Source: Rachycentron canadum
Taxonomy: Eukaryota > Chordata > Actinopteri > Carangiformes > Rachycentridae
DNA: 64,000 nt
NCBI GenBank assembly: GCA_038496675.1
Contig: CM076666.1
Span: forward strand, 9,118,729-9,182,728
Reading direction: 5' to 3'
Made by a program: the position numbers and the translations under genes
In this document: positions 45,126 through 57,817 of the stretch, one piece after another
Numbering within the stretch: position 1 is the first letter of the stretch
Layout: every line of letters begins with the position of its first letter
Notes under the pieces: model-generated
Seen by the model: the letters and a program-made list of their open reading frames with translations, nothing else
The model's database searches: none
Told to the model about the DNA's origin: nothing

Positions 45126-45465
45126 CCAGAGTCAATGTCTTGCTTTTTCAGGAAACCCAGAGAGGGCTTAAATGGCGTGACGTTGGGCAGAATACCCATG
45201 TCCTCAAGCAGTCTGGTAGTCGATATGTCTACAAAGATTGTGCAAATTCTGCCTGAACCTTAGCTTTCGAGACACGTTGCTCCACATTGGCTGCCAGTTG
45301 AGTGTACTCATCCACAGCATCCTCCCTGGGCACTGCAGGGATGGACCAAAATATGAAGTCGGGTCTGAGGTTGGTGGAGATCTAAGAGTGGAGGCAGAGC
45401 ATCAGTTCCAGGTTTTGCCATTAGCTTCCAGTAATTGTCTAGATCACTGTGTGGTCGGTCAAACC
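45126..45465 (-). pseudogene. Unidentified decayed coding segment
   Basis: Three consecutive minus-strand pieces look like real protein sequence joined by two frameshifts. The first (about 45465-45375) reads WFDRPHSDLDNYWKLMAKPG and TDALPPLLDLHQPQ. The second (about 45375-45240) reads RPDFIFWSIPAVPREDAVDE and YTQLAANVEQRVSKAKVQAE. The third (about 45250-45126) reads ISTTRLLEDMGILPNVTPFK and PSLGFLKKQDIDSGLR, then stops. Composition is soluble and helical, with mixed charges and no transmembrane segment. I do not recognise the family. It could be a processed pseudogene, a transposon protein, or an exon of an annotated gene with local assembly errors. No intron is visible within 340 bp and no poly-A tail was found. 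Confidence 0.45.
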
Positions 45466-45971
45466 AAGACCCAATCAAACAGCAACATGCAATATTACAT
45501 AAAATGATAACACTGCTGTTTCTTGCATAATTCTTTCATAGTGACTTTGTTCGTACATGAGGTTTTGGCTGAGAGTCACAAATAAAACAGAGTGAAACAA
45601 ACCACTATTATTAGAACAAAGGACATGGGGAGCAGAACAAACTGAATATGGCAAGATGTACAAAAGCACTTTCTAAAAGGGTGACAGCCATAATAAAACA
45701 TTTATTGTTCAGAGGACAACAGATTAAGGGGTATTATTGAAAAGACATGTTTTCCAGATCATGCTTGCACATCCATCACACAACACAACCACTAAATGGT
45801 TGCATCAAAGTATTGTAAAGCAATAACCATCTAAATGTTTAATGCATACGACACAAATTAAATCTAAAGAATCTTTCATGATATTTTAATTTACCATCCT
45901 CCTGGTCCATCTTGCCGTTTCTTTTCGGATTGTTTTTTCCCCCTTAACAAGTATTTTCCCTGTTATGCAGC
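45466..45971. other. Spacer, nothing recognised
   Basis: AT-rich. A 64-codon minus-strand frame (45475-45669) reads partly protein-like (NLMYEQSHYERIMQ), but no link to the decayed segment downstream of it is provable. Confidence 0.4.
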
Positions 45972-47640
45972 ATGTTGCTGGGCACATCCATAAAGCACAG
46001 CATACTCTGGACTTTTAGACGTGGTCTAACCATTGATAATGTTCTCTTCCTTGTCAGTGATCATAAGTGTGCTCCTTTGGCTGTATCTTGTAATTTGGAT
46101 GAGCTGCCCCATAAACATATGTCTTGCTGGCGCGTCATTAACCAGAGCACAGCTGAAAATTTAACAGCTCCATTTGACCCAGATGCACTATCAAACTGTA
46201 ATGATGTGGAGACTTTGGTCCAGTTATTTAATGAACAGTGCTCCTCTGTATTGGATATAGTGGCTCCTTTTTAAATCTAGACAAATCTCTTCTGTCAAAT
46301 CCTCACTCCTGATTAATGAGTCAGTTTTTAGGCAAAAGTGTAGGGGAGAAATAGGGTTTATGGAAAGCTACCAAACCACAGGTCCACCAGCTGCATCTTA
46401 ATCAGCTAAATCAGCTTAATCAGTTCTTACTCAGTTTTAATGAAATAATGAGCAACGTTAACACTACTTATTTTGCCATCCTCATTTCATCTAACGATAA
46501 ACACCATTGTTCCCCACCTTTCCACAAGTGCTAATCGCCTCCAACACTGATTTCAACCTTCTCAAATGTTTTGTGGACCAAGTCAGTGTTATAGCAATTA
46601 TTCCCCTATTATCAAATCATCATACTATAGATGTTTTCCTGTTTCAGAATCCTGAATTATCCTCTTTTCTTAGAAGGACATCACTAAACTGTTCAACAAA
46701 ATGAATCTGCTACCCTTGACATTCTTCCCTCATCCTCGTTTTAAAATGATTTCAATTCATATGTCTCTGCTGTTTTTACCATGATCAATCTCTAAATGTA
46801 GCTGTTTGTGCTTTGGGCTTCATCAATTCTAGACCTCACCCTACATATGAATTATGCAACTATATCCAAGTTGCCTCCAAAGAAAAATACTGAAAAGCAG
46901 TTTAGAATTGTTTTAGAAACACATTGCTTGTATAACTCCCTTTAATCAAGTTTTTGTAATCTGCACTCAAGAGAAAATTGAAAATGACATTATGATGGTT
47001 GCAATTGATGTAAAATGTTCATTTTTGTTTTTACTTGACCTTAACTCTGCTTTTGCGATATGTTAATCACTGTAATCTATAAAAAGGAACAAGTTGATGT
47101 GTATTTCCAGTTCTGCCTTGGATTGATTCTTATCCGTGGTCCGTCCTCTGTCACATGGTGTCACACAGGGCTCTGTTCTGGGTCCTGTTCTGTTTACTAC
47201 AACTATGCTGCCATATTGGCTGTTGTAGAGACACCTTTTTCATGTCAGTGACATTCAGTTGTATTGCTCTTTTAAACCTAATGTTTAACAAGATTAATCA
47301 TTTGTTTTATTGTTTTATTTTAAATGAATGAATGCCATCAAGATTTGGATGGTTGACAACTGCCATCAGTTAAGTGCATATAAAAAGAAAGCTTGTATAA
47401 TTACTCCTATAAAAATGTAATGTAATGTAAAAAAAATAATAATTCATTCATTTAACAACAAACAGTATATGGGGTCATTCATCATAACTTTTGATTTCTT
47501 CATTTTTCAGTTGAGGAATATTGCTAAATTAAGAACTGGGGTGACCAAAGTTGAAATGAAGATGATTATTCATGCTTTTATTTCTTCTCATTTAGATTAT
47601 TGTAACACGTTTTTACCCCTTTGAACTGTGTGTCTGATTT
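45972..47640 (+). pseudogene. L2-clade LINE ORF2 relic, 1.7 kb
   Basis: Collinear pieces of a fish L2-type ORF2 run from the end of the endonuclease domain through RT. RRGLTIDNVLFLVSDHKCA (46017-46073) is the endonuclease C-terminal SDH block. The linker reads RVINQSTAENLTAPFDPDAL, then ETLVQLFNEQCSSVLDIVAP. IASNTDFNLLKCFVDQVSV lies near 46530-46586, SHGVTQGSVLGPVLF at 47151-47195 and HVSDIQLYCSFKP at 47241-47279 (the former YADD box). LRNIAKLRTGVTKVEMKMII and HAFISSHLDYCNTFLP lie at 47511-47619. Stops and frameshifts are frequent and the YADD catalytic Asp pair is broken. The 5' half and the 3' tail are absent. Confidence 0.85.
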
Positions 47641-50600
47641 TTAGTTATTCCTCTCGCCTCTTTTTGTGACAATGATACATGTATTGAAAGTCTTTTATTT
47701 TTGCTGAAATGGAGATGAGGCTCAGTGTATTGGAGCATTGGACTTTAGGGCTGGCCCTACTTTTATGGTCTAGCCAAAAAATTACAATTTGAAGGAGATT
47801 GGCTGGAGAGGTGAAAGCAGCAGGATTTGTCTGTTACACAGCTGAGAGTAAATTTAAGCCATTCTCGTGCTTTTAGTAAATTCTCATTCTTGGTTTTATC
47901 ACAATCTCTCATTGGTTATCTATTATTGGTCGATTTCCATCTAAATCACTGCTGCAGATTTTATAAAATATATTCGAAGCCTGGAGGATGATGACAGAGA
48001 AATGAAAGTACCTTTCAATCTTCTACTTGATAGGTTTATAAAGTAGAAAGTCATGGAATGATTCAGTGTATAACCGCTATTTATTTCTCTAAATCTTTTA
48101 TCATTTGCTGCCCATGTGCCTGTGTGTACTGCTGAGCGGTGGGGGTACAAGCAGCCAATCACAAACACATCTAAGTGTGTTGATATGAATTTCCCCACCT
48201 GGATATGGATCTCTGCAAGTGCAGAGGACACAGCAGTGACTAGGACAATGATAGGTGACACCGAACACTCATAACACACACCTGTTGCACAGTGAATCAA
48301 GAACGACAAGCACTCCATTATTGGTGAGATGACTGCCAGAATGGCAGGGAAAACAAAGACAAAGTGAAGGGGGAAAGGGTGAGAAAAAAATGGGGTGAAA
48401 AAAAAGTGGAGAGATAGAGGTGAAAGGGGGTCGTAAACACTGGGTGAACAATTGTTGTCTGTGAAATGGAAAGCATAGACAGCTCGAACAGTTACATGGG
48501 TGACCCCGTGACAGAGTGGCTGCTGGCATCAGAGACACACAAAGGCCGGTAGTAAACACAACTTTGAACTAACAAACACTCAGAACCAACTTCTGCCAGG
48601 TCACCTACCCACTCACAGTATTGAGCTGTTTTGGTTTTTCAATAAAGATCAAATGCACCCTACATTCTAAACCTAAAGCCACTATGTTTTGCTGCAGGTG
48701 TTTCACACAATAAAACTGTTTCATGAGTGTATTTTTATGTTTTTACATCTGTGAGCTAGTGCCATGGTAAACAGAAAAGGGGAAAGAAGACTTACTACAA
48801 GCCACAATCAAAAAGAATAAATGAAAAAGTAGAGACATATGAATGAATACAGCCGAATGTTGGGAAAAAGATGTGCAAATAAAAGAGAGAAGACTAAAGC
48901 AGAAGGAGAAATAAGATGGAGAGAAACAGACTAAGTATAGCAAAATACTGTAACTCAACTATCTCTCAGAGGAGAGATTATAGAACAGCAAGTATATTTC
49001 TTAAATGTTATTTTCTGCCTGTCTCAGCTACTGCAACTAATCTTTTTAAGGGCAATACAGAAACATATATTGGGGCTTGTAGTGGCATACACTCCAGTGA
49101 CTTTCTGTACAGACAACAAGTGTGAGTTTCACACTTGTGATTTAATGCGGTGAACTGATGGATATATTTTTCCTTGGTAATGGACTGAAATTTTTGTACC
49201 ATGTTGTAAAGTTTTTGAAGCTCTGCTGAAAGTCAGATAGTTTGGGTGTTATGCTCCAACTACTAATAGTGGTTAAAAAGTATATGACAGCAGTAACCTC
49301 TTTAATGTCCAGTTCGCTCATTTCACAGTAATTACAAGAACTATTTAGATGGTAACCACTTAATATTGATGCGGTATAAAATGTGCAGTTAGTCAGAAAT
49401 GAATGTGCAAATTACTCAGTAATTACAGCTGAAGTTAAAACAGACAAAATAGGTTTTCTTTGTTTCAATTTTGTCTTTGTACAAATTGCATTGGAATGAA
49501 TTCTAAGATGTGAATATGGCATAAAATTTAGAGTAAGGACAGGCAGGTCACGCACTGTGTACCAGATATGAGTAAAAGCTGGAGAGGATAACAGAGTAGC
49601 TGGTAGTTTTCAGCAGTAAATGTACTCCAAGGTCTTTACTGAGTAATAATTGTCTTAAAACTATCACTGCTGCCCAGCAGAAGGCTGACACTACAATTTC
49701 CATGATATTCCCATATTTCACTGTAATTAACTCATAATTACTTTTCTTTGGGCTGTAACATGCTGTGTGCATTTTTTTCTTTAAAATGTACTAATGGTTT
49801 CCACATAAAAAATTAATGTACACTAAATACTAAGAAATTATAATTACCTTTTCATGGCCTGAAAAGTAAAATGTATTTGAAATATAAAATATAAATCCTA
49901 GTCTCTGCATCAAGAATATGGAGACATTAAGTAGCTATTAAGGAATTCAGCCAGAATTACATTTGTTTCTCATGACTTTTCCAAGTCATCAACTGTAAAC
50001 TACAGGAAATAAAAAAGTCTCCACGTCTATTCAAGTAGTTTCATCTGACTGAACTTTCTCTTGACACTTGTGTATAGAATGCTTATGCATTCTGGCATTT
50101 TACTGTGCTGCATGAAAATCCCCAAAGTATAGCTTCCACTTCAATATGTAAAGGGAAACAAACCAATATTTGTCTCGACAGTGGCAGGGAAAGGATACTT
50201 TGAGACTGCAGGGAAGTGAAAGGGAGCAATGAGTCTTTGATAATAATGATATTTATCTCAGCTGCTGACATTAGAGAGTTTCCCTTCATAGCAGAGATAA
50301 AGAACCCTCAGGAGAGGTGTGGTTCGAGGAGGCTGCTGTTTTACAGTCGAGGGGTTTAAATATGAATTTCTGTCTTATTTTAATTCAGGGTCAGAAGAGA
50401 AGGGGACATGATTTCTCAAATTAATTACTCATAGGACAATTCACAGTTGACACAATATGTCCCCTAGAACTATTGTGACATTTCAGCAGCGGAGCTACTC
50501 ATGAATCTCCGCTCTATCTATTCACATGACAAACAGATTGAGGGGCTGGCAATGAAGCACGTCTGCCAAAACTCAGTGAATTCTGTTTGTGCTAGGGAAA

Positions 50601-51039
50601 GAGCAGGGAAACAAAGGCAATGCTTGGGCCTTGTCAATTTACCTAATGATGATAAACCCAAAACACAAAATGACAGCCTGTCTTCATTCAGTGTAGCCGA
50701 ATCAGACAGCCATCTGTGAGGAGCGATGCAGTCTGCCTGGTCTCCGCTCCCTGCTACTAACTCTTCTGCTCACTTATTTATTTTTTTCAAAGTGAGGAGG
50801 AAAGTGCATAGTCATCCAGCATCTGCTCTTTTGCAGAAAATAAACTTGTTTGGATCTTCATCACACATTATAACTCAGGACACTAATTTAATTTCCCCCC
50901 TGTGTGTGAAAAAAAACTTACATTTTAAATGTTACTAGTAGGTTGCTGCTGCTTGTTTGAAACATTAGTCACTGATTTTATATCATATTTTATATTGTTT
51001 AGTTGTTCTAATCAGTGATAATTTTCACTAAACACAAAA
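47641..51039. other. Long non-coding stretch
   Basis: Purine-rich tract at 48345-48430. The inverted repeat acaagtgtga-gtt-tcacacttgt lies at 49116-49138. The block 50480-50720 is complex, with gccttgtcaatttacctaat and a SOX-like acaaaggcaatg. Frames up to 125 codons (47941-48318, minus) match nothing known. Confidence 0.4.
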
Positions 51040-51085
51040 TAGACCTGAGGCTGATGGGGATGTCATTAGTTTTGTAGGTATACAT
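51040..51085 (-). mobile_element. Small fragment of percomorph repeat Y
   Basis: gaggctgatggggatgtcat and tagttttgtaggtat correspond to the 'GCTGATGGGAATGTCATTAGTTTTGCAGGTATTTGG' part of the family present at 30670 and 31650. Only about 45 bp survives. Confidence 0.5.
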
Positions 51086-51929
51086 TGCAGCTGCAGTGCC
51101 TTCAGTATTTGCTGAGGCAGTTAAATCCACATAAATCAATTGTGTGGTGGTGCTAGACAAAAAGTCAAGGGATCGTCATCAGGATTCATCGCCGGGGGCC
51201 AATGAGTGTATGTCACAATTTTCAAGGCAGTTCACGACAACTTACATCTGTCTGTGTAGACGGATACAGGTGATTTTGGAGTGGGTTAAAATGAGCTTCT
51301 TCACATCCTCCACTTTTTCTGAAGAACCCAACCGTTTGTTCACCAAGGTACAAAGTGCCCAACCGTCATAATAGTGAAAGTAAGATGACCAGGGATACTG
51401 TGCCCTTCCCTGCTCCCTCTCAAAAAAAAGAGGAGAAAATACCTTGAACAAATTGTAATTGTTACATACATTATCAAAAAAGCTCAGTTGATTTATATGA
51501 ATGTATATATATGAATCAAACATGTTTTAATATCTGTAAAAATATTTTTTGGAAACTATTTATTTATTTCAATATTCAATATTTTTACTAAATTCCAATA
51601 CAAAAAGGAAGAAGAAAAAAATGAAAAAGCATGGTTACTATTTAGTTCAACATGGTTTTTTCACATAAAAAGAAAAAAAAACTTTTATTAACGTTTATTT
51701 CCCAATTTCCTCAACAAGAAATTTTGGATCAGGCCTCGTGCCTTGCCCACCACCTCTGCTTTGTGTAGCACGTATCGAGATGGTTAGGAGAAACATTAGA
51801 GAGACAGGTCACAATGGTACTTTTTATTCACTTGTGTTGTTTCATTAGTTGTTAACTTGTTAGTGTGTAAGCATCAAATTCTGTGACGTAAGAAACCTAT
51901 TGCGTATGAAACTTCGACGGTGGGCCTGA
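51086..51929. other. Non-coding stretch, nothing recognised
   Basis: A/T-rich with several A runs (51600-51680). Overlapping frames at 51144-51523 are chance. Confidence 0.5.
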
Positions 51930-52137
51930 GAGCTCAACACACCACAACTCAAGAAAACACAATAGACAAAACATAAATTCGCAAACAAATGTGACAATAC
52001 ATGCACTGCAAATGCTCACAACAGACAAACTCTCTGCCAGTAGCACAGACAAAGTCAACAGATGTGTTTGCTCATGTTGTGAGTATTAGCTTGTGAGTAT
52101 TTGCTTGTGTTTTCTTAAGTTGCAGTGTGTTCGGCTG
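51930..52137. mobile_element. MITE, 208 bp, with 34-bp terminal inverted repeats
   Basis: The left arm 51930-51963 (gagctcaacacaccacaact, then caagaaaacaca) and the reverse complement of the right arm 52104-52137 (cagccgaacacactgcaact, then taagaaaacaca) match at about 28 of 34 positions. The interior repeats short motifs (gcaaatgctcacaa / ttgtgagtatttgc) in inverted order as well, so much of the element can fold on itself. There is no coding capacity. It fits a fish repeat that I recall with 'AACACACTGCAACT' ends; superfamily unknown. Confidence 0.75.
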
Positions 52138-54649
52138 TAAAAACTGCAGTTTTAGATTAGTACTCAGCTATGGCATTGATTGTTTATTTCATCTCATATA
52201 TCTTGCATTATATGAATAAACCATCTGGACATGTTTTAAAACTACATTTTTAACATGGTTTAAAAAAGTATGAAAATTACAAAATATAGTTTAGTCATCA
52301 AGACAAATACACTATCTTGTAATAGTGTCTACACATAGCAAAGACACAGCACTTGTTACAATGACATTCTGTAAGTGCTACTGTTGGTTGAAAACTTAAT
52401 TTTAACTAAGTATGAAATCTCTCCTCTCAAATCTCCTTGGGTCACAGTCATGGCTGTAACACTGTTTGCTGCAGTAGGCAGTTTAGTGAATTGCTTTCAC
52501 CTTTCCCAAAGAGTAATGAAAGTGCAGTTGAAAACACAGGGGTGAAGAAAACCAATTCATTTAGTAAACTGTCTGTCACCAAGTCATTTGTCCATTTTCA
52601 TTTCTTTTATCTTGAAATAGCTACATCAGCATTAACCCTTGTTATCAAAAATAATCACAAAGTTGTTTCTTTTTCATTTTTCTTGTATTTTATTTCTTTT
52701 ATTTGTTTTGACACCCTTGAAACACGCACTCTGTTGGGTGGAACATAAAAAAGACAGTATCTGAAAAATGGTCTTGCTGTGAGCATATACTCTTTAACAC
52801 TTTTAATAATCAAAGAAATATTTTTTTATATCTGTTCTTTTTGCCCCCAGAAAGTGCTTAGTGGTCCTTTCAAGCAGCACTGAAATTAAATTCTGCACTG
52901 GTGGACTTTAAATTCTCTCGCACTGATACACAACTTTATTATAGGCTACCATACAGAAGCAGATAGAAAATGAAAATAGACACACTGTATAAGCTTTCAG
53001 CACATGGATGGACAATTTTAGTTTTGATTTTTCTTTTTTTTATTTCCTTTTCCCTTGTTTCTTCCGTCCATAAATCTATTCCCCTCCTTATGATTCATTC
53101 ATTCATTTTTATTGGATTTCACAGACTCCTCACTTTCTACCAGCCTGCGCAGAGAAAAGGATGCAAGTACTGATGGAGAGAAGAAGGCAACTAATATGTT
53201 GACTAGTGTGAGAGAGAAAGGAAAGGAAGAGAGAATGTGAAGTCAGTGTGACTTTCATGAAGCAGAGTTCACACTCTGTGATTATGCTCCCCTGGAATAA
53301 CAGCAGTGTGGATTGGATCGCTGTTGTCATTGCTTATAGCATATTGTTTCCTGCAGAGCTGATGAAGGTGGGTAGTCAGCACCACGCAGAGAACTAGCCA
53401 AGAATATCAAAGACATTCAAAAGCCTGTTCAGCAGGCTATCAATCTCTCAAATATGTAAATAGATGTGAGACCACCTTGGTTTACCTGCAGTGTGTTAAG
53501 GAATATGTGTCAGCTATGATACAGTGTCATTATCAGGGACCAGAGAGAAGGAAGCTCTTGATCAGAAACACTTTTCCCAGATCTGCAAAAGCTTTGAACC
53601 GCTTTTCTTCTGTTTGCTGGATCAAGTCTCTACTCAACTCTATATGCATTGTTGTAATAATACACACAAAAACCACTGTATTAAATCTAAATCATAATCA
53701 TCTAAGTATTTTTTTACACATACTTCACTTCTCAATGAAAAAAAAAAATCTTGCCAAACCTCTTCAGTAAATTATCTATGGTGCACTATTTCAATAGAAA
53801 ACCCTGTGGAACCTGCATTACTGTGCTTTAAATTAGATAATAAAAAATTTAAAGAGATGTAAGGCTCCTAAAAAGACAAGTGGGGCTGATTTACTTCCCC
53901 AAAACTGCTGTCTTTAAATAAGACAGATTTAGTAAAGTACAGCGTTAATGTGGAAGCCCACTTCTACAGAACATATACTCAGAAGTTTTATTATCCATCT
54001 GGTCATTTAAGTACCAACAAAACTGCAATTTTGTTGTCATTTGTCATGTGTGTTGTCCTGAATTAGAGCTTATGACCAACACTGGGGACAGATCTTTTGT
54101 TTCTTGGTTCCTATCCTCACAACTTTAATTGAGTGTCAGAATAAGGAAACTTGTAATTTTCCTGTCTATCACCAAGAAGCACCTCTGTCAAAGACACAGA
54201 TTTTTTTTTCATTGTCTTCTTGGTGTGCCGCTCAAAAAATGAATATATGCTTTAGGTGTGTAAGCTCTTTCTCTGTTATCAGTATAGTTTTTTTTAGAAG
54301 GGTTTGAACTTTGGCCTCCCATTTTGAAGTGTAGCTTGAAGAGAAGAGAGGAGATGTCTCATCTGTAGCTGACATAAGCACAGAGTGAAAACACTTCCAG
54401 GGGGAACGTGATGATGATGCTATTGTCGAAGCATGACATTTGAACAAGGCCCAGATCTTAAACCAGTCCCAATGCCATGGTGACAGGAATAGTGATCCAC
54501 AAATGGACTGCCCTATAAACCCCTCAAGAGTCTTTCACACCACACAGATGCAAAGAATACAGAAAATACCAACAATATATGTTGCTTTAAGTATTGGTAA
54601 CTAGTAATACAATATAAATGTCTAATTTAAATATGATGTTTTACCAAAA
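52138..54649. other. Non-coding stretch, nothing firmly recognised
   Basis: AT-rich. Frames of 103 (52437-52748) and 97 codons (53477-53770) were inspected. The second contains RNTFPRSAKALNRF, which hints at decayed coding sequence, but no family could be named. Confidence 0.4.
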
Positions 54650-54966
54650 TAGTTCATATTAAAGCAGCTATAGTCAATACATTTCTATCAGCAATGGATC
54701 AAATGACTCTTTATATTTCAACCCAAAGAGAATTATCCATAACCTACCAGCAGTTTTTCTCACATCTACTGAACGTTGATTTTGATTTGGTTTTCCGGTC
54801 CAGCTAACGGACAAAGTAAAGCTAGGTGGTGGACATAGTAGAGCATTTAGATGCTAGACAAGCAGCCAAAGTCAATAATGGAGCTAAAAGGAGAGTGAAT
54901 GAGAGTGAGAAATAAATTTATCAGGTGTCCAAAAAACATGACTCTAAATCCATGCTAATGTTTGGA
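54650..54966 (+). mobile_element. Percomorph dispersed repeat Z
   Basis: The blocks attaaagcagctatagtcaa, atcagcaatggatcaaatga, cagcagtttttctcacatct, gttttccggtccagctaacg, atggagctaaaaggagagtg, tatcaggtgtccaaaaaaca and aatccatgctaatgttt occur in this order in a repeat I recall from percomorph fish. It has no coding frame, and terminal repeats were not detected. Confidence 0.65.
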
Positions 54967-57792
54967 AATTCTTTCCTGGATGAGTAAATTGTGAATTATG
55001 TGCTTATGTTTGCAATACTGCACAGCTAGTTCTTCTGCTACCAAGTAGCAGTGTACATCTTTTGTGTTCATGAAAAACTGCCTCTGAAAGAAGGTGCACC
55101 TTGCATAAAAGTATCTTATTAGAATCTCTTGAGAGCAGCAATTTGTATAAATACAAAGACTAACAAGTAGATATGTAACTAAACCACGTCTGCTTGATAA
55201 TTCTCTTTATATATAATAATGTTACAGTTACAATGAAGTTAAAGTCAAGCCTGAGTTTTATGATTAATTTGTTAACTCTGTGATCCAATTGTCTGCACTC
55301 GTTTTTTCTGTAATAATGTTTCATTTCATTAAGTCTAAAAGAGTCCCTGTGTGCTGCAGGTGGAGACAGTGTCTATCTGCAGATCAATTAAACTTGTTAA
55401 ATCGTTACAATTGCATAACATCGCATGAGCAAACTTTTTCCAAATCACGAGAAGAAAAGGGATCCTTTAGCTGACTCTGCGGTGTGCTTGTTTCCATTTC
55501 CTGTCGCAGTTGGATGCTCTGTGTATATGTTTCAGGTTTGCACGCTATTGTTTTGAGTCTCTCTTCCAGACAATCCTCTGCAGATTCAGGATTCATAATA
55601 AATGTATTTCACACCATTCAGCCTGAGAGACTAGTGAAATAAACACCAAAGCACAGTGTCTATTCGTAGCTCATTAAAGCTAATATAATAGCTAAATAAA
55701 CAGCTCAGCCAGACAGAGCTTGACAACATCATCTTGAATGTTCATTAGAAGAATATAATCAAAACAGTCAGCTAATTGGCTTGACTACTGTATTAGCACC
55801 AGTTTGCTATTGTGAATCAGCTCCTGCTTAAATGACACTCACCACAGAAAATACAATAAAACACGTGTGTGTGTCTCTGTGCACTGATCCCTACCATAGA
55901 GTAGGCGCAGTCCACAATACGTGTACTTTAGATGGACTTGCTTTCCTGCAGCTCATTTAAATGTCTGTGTTGAGCTCTCGGATACAGACATACTATTGAA
56001 AGGCAAAAGCCCGGACCAGCCTGCTTTGAAGTCTGATTTCCTGCAGTACTGATGTTTAAGCTTCGCCTTTAGGCATCTGTTCAATAGATAATGCACGGGA
56101 ACCCAACTAGAAATATGTGAAAAGAAAAAAAAAAAAAAGACTAAAATTACATAAATCAGAGCACAGCTAACTGCAAAGTAAAGCCTTTCATCTGTAGACC
56201 AAAGTTTATAGGCTGGTGGAATTACTGTCGATTAGTAGGTGGTCACCAGCCAAGGACTTTGCATTCCAATTATGTTTACTTACCGGTTTAGTCTTGGAGG
56301 ACGTACAAGATGCTTTATTAATTCTATTTTGCTCTTCAGTCAGTAAACAGCTCGAGGGCATTAAATGAGACAGTAATGGCAGTTTGTTTTATGTTGCTCT
56401 CAACTATTGCGTCTTCTAATGGCTTTTAATAAACCTTGTGTTTATCATCAAAGAAAAAAAATGCATTTTCCAAAGATTAGCTCCTTAGGCATTTGTCATA
56501 TATTGTTTTGGAAATAATACTTTTCATTTCAAGCCCTTTGAAATGTTTGATATTTTGTTAAATATATAATATAATAAACAATAATGGTTCTAGCCAGGTG
56601 TTTGAAATACATTCAAGAATATTGTTACCGACCGATCATTTTATTGTTGTATTACTACACTACCCTTCACAATATGTAAGCATATATGTAAACAATATAG
56701 CTAAATAAAACTCAAAAGGTAATGAATTTATTACCATGACATTTTAAACAGACAAAAACAGGATGAATTCTAATAACTCAAGTGAGAGCAAATGTTCAAG
56801 AAAGAAAAAGAGGCACTGTTAGTGTGATGTTAAAGTTAAAGTGTTAAAGTTCAATGATTTTGACATTGATGAAATGCATGATTGTAATTCCAAACACAGT
56901 AAAAATCCTGTGTGAGCCAAAAAGGCAGAAAGTTCATTTGTACAATTTATACACAGCACAACCAGGACATCGTTGTGCGCTTGGTGGATGAAAAGCAGGA
57001 AATGGAACTGATGGAGATGCAAGGTTTTTAAAGTTCCTCACTACACTGTGAGTCAACCAGGTAGTCAAGAGGAAGACTCAGTGGCAGAGTTTTTTTTTTT
57101 TTTTCTTAAATCTGTTCTTATCAGTATTGCTACACTCGCTGCAGACCCACTGGGTTACTGGCCCAACGGGGAAAGCTCCCGTTAGTCCAGATGGTCAGTT
57201 CACCACACAGTGTGAAAAACAGGGCAGCAGATATTTTAGGATTGTGTTGTGGGTGTGCATGGGGGCATGGCTGGAAATTTTGCTTTGATCCTGTTTTAAA
57301 TATTTTAAGACAAAATAGTGACACCTACTGTGCGAAGGCATATGAAATGCTTTACATTAAATTACATACATTTATTATAAAAAACTATAGATGTTATGTC
57401 TATAAAAGTTTCCTATTCTCCTAAAATAGAACATAACGTCACTTACTTTATATTTGTTGTAGATTACAATGACAGATTGATTTGGTGGATTCAACACCAT
57501 GAAATAAAAAAGGTTTTCAAACCCTCAAATCAAATTCTGCTTAAATCCCCCATTCAGCCTAGGGCTGCACTGCTGTCCTTATCATTTATCGGAGGGGACA
57601 TGAGTGTGGTTAGGGTTCACCAGAGTACAACAGAATTGTAAGCATCAACACTGCCACCAACAGGTCTCATTATTCAGAGGCAGTGCTGTTTTTTCACGAT
57701 TCCCCATAACTGCAAATGATCTGTTTTAAGCTTTTCCTCCTATATAGTCTGTTTTTCTCCCATCTCTCTCTGCTGATAACTGTTTCTTTATT
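54967..57792. other. Long non-coding stretch, repeat-poor
   Basis: A (GT)5 string lies near 55864, A runs at 56126-56140 and a T run at 57090-57104. The part 56220-56400 is complex, with gtcgattagtaggtggtcac and tgcattccaattatgtttac. No gene pattern was seen. Confidence 0.45.
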
Positions 57793-57817
57793 AAAAAAAA
57801 AAAAAAAAAAAAAAAAA
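57793..57817. repeat. Poly-A tract (25 nt)
   Basis: Uninterrupted A run; no retroposon body recognised upstream. Confidence 0.95.
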
